A DNA stretch of 16,000 nucleotides from contig JANSXJ010000049.1 in NCBI GenBank assembly GCA_024743015.1, positions 1 to 16,000 on the forward strand, given 5' to 3'. This DNA is from Hyphomonas sp. GTDB lineage: Bacteria; Pseudomonadota; Alphaproteobacteria; Caulobacterales; Hyphomonadaceae. Under the pieces are notes generated by a model, which searched no databases, was not told the DNA's origin, and saw nothing but the letters and a program-made list of their open reading frames with translations. Positions 14,748 to 16,000 of this stretch are shown here, one piece after another. The position numbers were made by a program, and so were the translations under genes. Numbering within the stretch: the first letter of the stretch is position 1; each line of letters starts with the position of its first letter.

Positions 14748-15315
14748 TCGGCAACCTCAGTTCTGGAATCCGAGCCTGCAACCGCAGGCCGTGATGCTGT
14801 CGCCGGTCGATCACAAGGACGACAACACCGAACCTATATTGACGTTGGCGCATCTCGACGGCCTTGACCTGCGCCGCGCCGCCGATGGCTGGCACGGTAT
14901 CTGGCAGGTGGATGGCGTCAAACATCAATTCTGGTTACCCGAGGCGGTGCCGGACGCCGCCGCGTTTTACGCCGCCACGCTGCCGATGGATTCCTTTCTG
15001 GAGCTACGCGCTCACGCTGTCCGCCGTTTCTGGCGATCCCTCAACGGTCGCGCGCCCGGTCCCGATTTCCGGGCCGTTCCCGCCCAACTCCGGCAATGGC
15101 ATATCCTGTCGCTGCGCGCGCTCGACGCCCGGCTGCGCAGCGAGAGCTATCGCACCATCGCCGAAGTCCTGCTCGGCTTTCGCGGCACCAAAGAGGATTT
15201 CGAGAACGACCCCCGCAAGAACAAAGCCCGCCGCCTGGTCGCGCACGGTATCAAGATGATGCGGGGCGGCTATCGCCTGCTGCTTCACTATCCGATCAAG
15301 CCCGGCAAGCGTTGA
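14719..15315 (+). CDS. DUF2285 protein, downstream half of an FseA-like excision activator
   Basis: The frame carries the FseA C-terminal half: FWNPSLQPQAVML, then a DUF2285 domain (a helix-turn-helix variant) with SYRTIAEVLLGFRGTKEDFE and RRLVAHGIKMMRGGYRLLLH. Joined at the slip site, the fused protein would be 261 aa. No ATG precedes the conserved part in this frame; the only possible independent starts are a TTG at 14686, or GTG/ATG at 14791-14794 that would lose part of the linker. This supports expression by frameshifting, though a separate gene starting at 14791 cannot be excluded. By family knowledge FseA activates the excisionase gene and so controls excision and transfer of the element. 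The target gene is not in this window. It ends 16 bases before the stop of the convergent minus-strand gene. Confidence 0.85.
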   Translation, partial: FPNDPDAPHDRQPQFWNPSLQPQAVMLSPVDHKDDNTEPILTLAHLDGLDLRRAADGWHGIWQVDGVKHQFWLPEAVPDAAAFYAATLPMDSFLELRAHAVRRFWRSLNGRAPGPDFRAVPAQLRQWHILSLRALDARLRSESYRTIAEVLLGFRGTKEDFENDPRKNKARRLVAHGIKMMRGGYRLLLHYPIKPGKR

Positions 15316-15320
15316 TCGGG

Positions 15321-15339
15321 AGGCATGGCTCTCATGCCT
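15321..15339. terminator. Hairpin between convergent fseA-like and qseM-like genes
   Basis: AGGCATG (15321-15327) pairs perfectly with CATGCCT (15333-15339) around GCTCT. It starts 5 bases after the fseA-like stop and covers the stop of the minus-strand gene, so it could end transcription from both sides. There is no real T-run, so this is tentative. Confidence 0.5.
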
Positions 15340-15625
15340 TGTTGGCTGCCGCCTGCTCCAGAATCTTCCGGTAGCCTTCACGCGATAGCCATTGCGCGCG
15401 TTCGAGATGGCTTTGCCAGCAACGGCGGGTGCGAAGTTCATCGGAGACCGGATCGCGGTGCAGCACGATCCGCGCGACTTCCTTCCAGTCCGCATCTTCG
15501 GCCTTCGCATCGAGAAGGCGCAGATAAGTGACGTAATGCCGTTCGTCATAGACGGTTATGGTGTCGGCGGTCGGCGCTTCATCGTCCACATCTGGATCGA
15601 GTTCGACGGGCACCCGCATAGTCAT
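15332..15625 (-). CDS. Small DUF2285 protein, QseM-like candidate antiactivator
   Basis: A 97-aa protein on the minus strand, convergent with the fseA-like gene. After an acidic N-terminus (VELDPDVDDEAPTADTITVY) it holds a single DUF2285 domain: YDERHYVTYLRLLDAKAEDA, then WKEVARIVL and HLERAQWLSREGYRKIL. DUF2285 is a helix-turn-helix variant also found in the T6SS regulator RovC and in FseA. In ICEMlSymR7A the small DUF2285 protein QseM binds and blocks both TraR and FseA, holding transfer off. Size, domain and position beside fseA fit that role, but an ordinary DNA-binding regulator is also possible. ATG 15625 has GGGGA just before it; a second Met codon lies two codons on. The upstream region holds large inverted repeats that could control it. 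No qseC-like repressor is visible in the window. Confidence 0.85.
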   Translation of the reverse strand: MTMRVPVELDPDVDDEAPTADTITVYDERHYVTYLRLLDAKAEDADWKEVARIVLHRDPVSDELRTRRCWQSHLERAQWLSREGYRKILEQAAANKA

Positions 15626-16000
15626 TCCCCGTATCCGAGAGAGCTTTGTCTGCGGTGCGCCCCCGCAAACGATTCTCTCTGACTCTTGGTGATCGGGGAG
15701 TTAGTAACCGTCACGAAACGGCCCCATGGCCTTTAGCTCGGAAAGCCTGTTGTATACGCCACAGGCTCCCCGACCATAGGTCAAGGAGTTGGTGCCGTTC
15801 TGGCTGGCACCGGCCATTCGTGAGGGGTTACTACGCCCCAGAGCAGCGCGTCTGCTCCGCTGCGATTCTTAACCGAACCGCGTGGGAATGTCTCTGGCTT
15901 TTCGGCGCAGCAGGCAATGAGCCGCTGAAATCCCTCATCTATTGGCCGCGCACCGCCCCGAAGGAGGGGGTGCCGCCAGCGCATAGGCGCAAATGCGGCA
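15626..16000. other. 375-base region without a convincing gene, rich in hairpins
   Basis: Upstream of the qseM-like gene and running off the window. It holds the outer inverted repeat described separately, two hairpins inside it (15744-15767 and 15791-15811), and beyond it two mutually exclusive stems: GAGCAG 15841-15846 with CTGCTC 15852-15857, or GCAGCG 15843-15848 with CGCTGC 15858-15863. A minus-strand ORF over 15781-15984 has no recognisable domain and is not called. Confidence 0.55.
15702..15833. repeat. Long imperfect inverted repeat enclosing two hairpins
   Basis: The left arm (15702-15723) reads TAGTAACC, G, TCACGAA, AC, GGCC. The reverse complement of 15812-15833 reads TAGTAACC, CC, TCACGAA, T, GGCC: 19 matching bases with two small indels. 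A shared GGGG lies just outside both arms. Between them AGCCTGT (15744-15750) pairs with ACAGGCT (15761-15767), and GGTGCC (15791-15796) with GGCACC (15806-15811). The shape is a stem with two inner arms. It could be paired regulator sites before the qseM-like gene, a structured RNA, or an origin of transfer; nothing decides between them. Confidence 0.6.

Noticed and set aside
15781..15984. 67-aa minus-strand ORF
   Set aside because: No family motif or hydrophobic pattern, and it covers the hairpin-rich non-coding region; G+C-rich sequence gives many such open frames.
1..16000. CRISPR array, insertion sequence or integrase gene
   Set aside because: No regularly spaced direct repeats, no transposase or recombinase motif in any frame inspected; the mobile-element call rests on ArdA and the FseA/QseM-like genes only.

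Overview
The window reads as chromosome of an alphaproteobacterium (G+C-rich; the protein families and ICE-type regulators suggest Caulobacterales/Hyphomonadales, sphingomonads or a relative; the exact lineage is an inference). It has three parts: housekeeping chromosome (about 1-6852), a defence segment (about 6970-13524), and part of an integrative/conjugative element (about 13525-16000) that runs off the right edge.

Left part. The 3' end of an M3-family peptidyl-dipeptidase (Dcp type) ends at a clear rho-independent terminator. Then come a 90-aa protein of unknown function, a 42-aa membrane ORF that may be a gene remnant, and a complete SDR oxidoreductase. After a 478-base gap come two overlapping genes. 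The first is an 812-aa fusion of a transglutaminase-like periplasmic domain (Cys-His-Asp residues present), seven membrane segments and a cytosolic ATP-grasp ligase. The second is a membrane-anchored TPR protein. They look like one envelope-associated peptide-ligation module.

Middle part. A Phd/YefM-type antitoxin with no toxin overlaps the start of a 966-aa MmeI-family single-chain restriction-modification enzyme (nuclease D65/E75/K77, methylase DPACGSGNF and NPPF). An inverted repeat overlapping a possible promoter lies upstream and could be the operator. Next is a two-gene SIR2-HerA antiphage system with a 4-base ATGA overlap and intact key motifs in both proteins.

Right part. An ArdA antirestriction protein sits behind a compound hairpin. 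It is followed by a split gene of the DUF6499 + DUF2285 type, whose two frames can be joined by a +1 slip at UUU-C. This matches the FseA excision activator described for the Mesorhizobium island ICEMlSymR7A. A convergent small DUF2285 gene on the minus strand resembles the antiactivator QseM. The last 375 bases hold no convincing gene but contain a long imperfect inverted repeat enclosing further hairpins. Together these suggest an ICE regulatory end whose transfer is controlled by translational frameshifting, next to defence cargo. No integrase, tRNA, CRISPR array or insertion sequence was seen.
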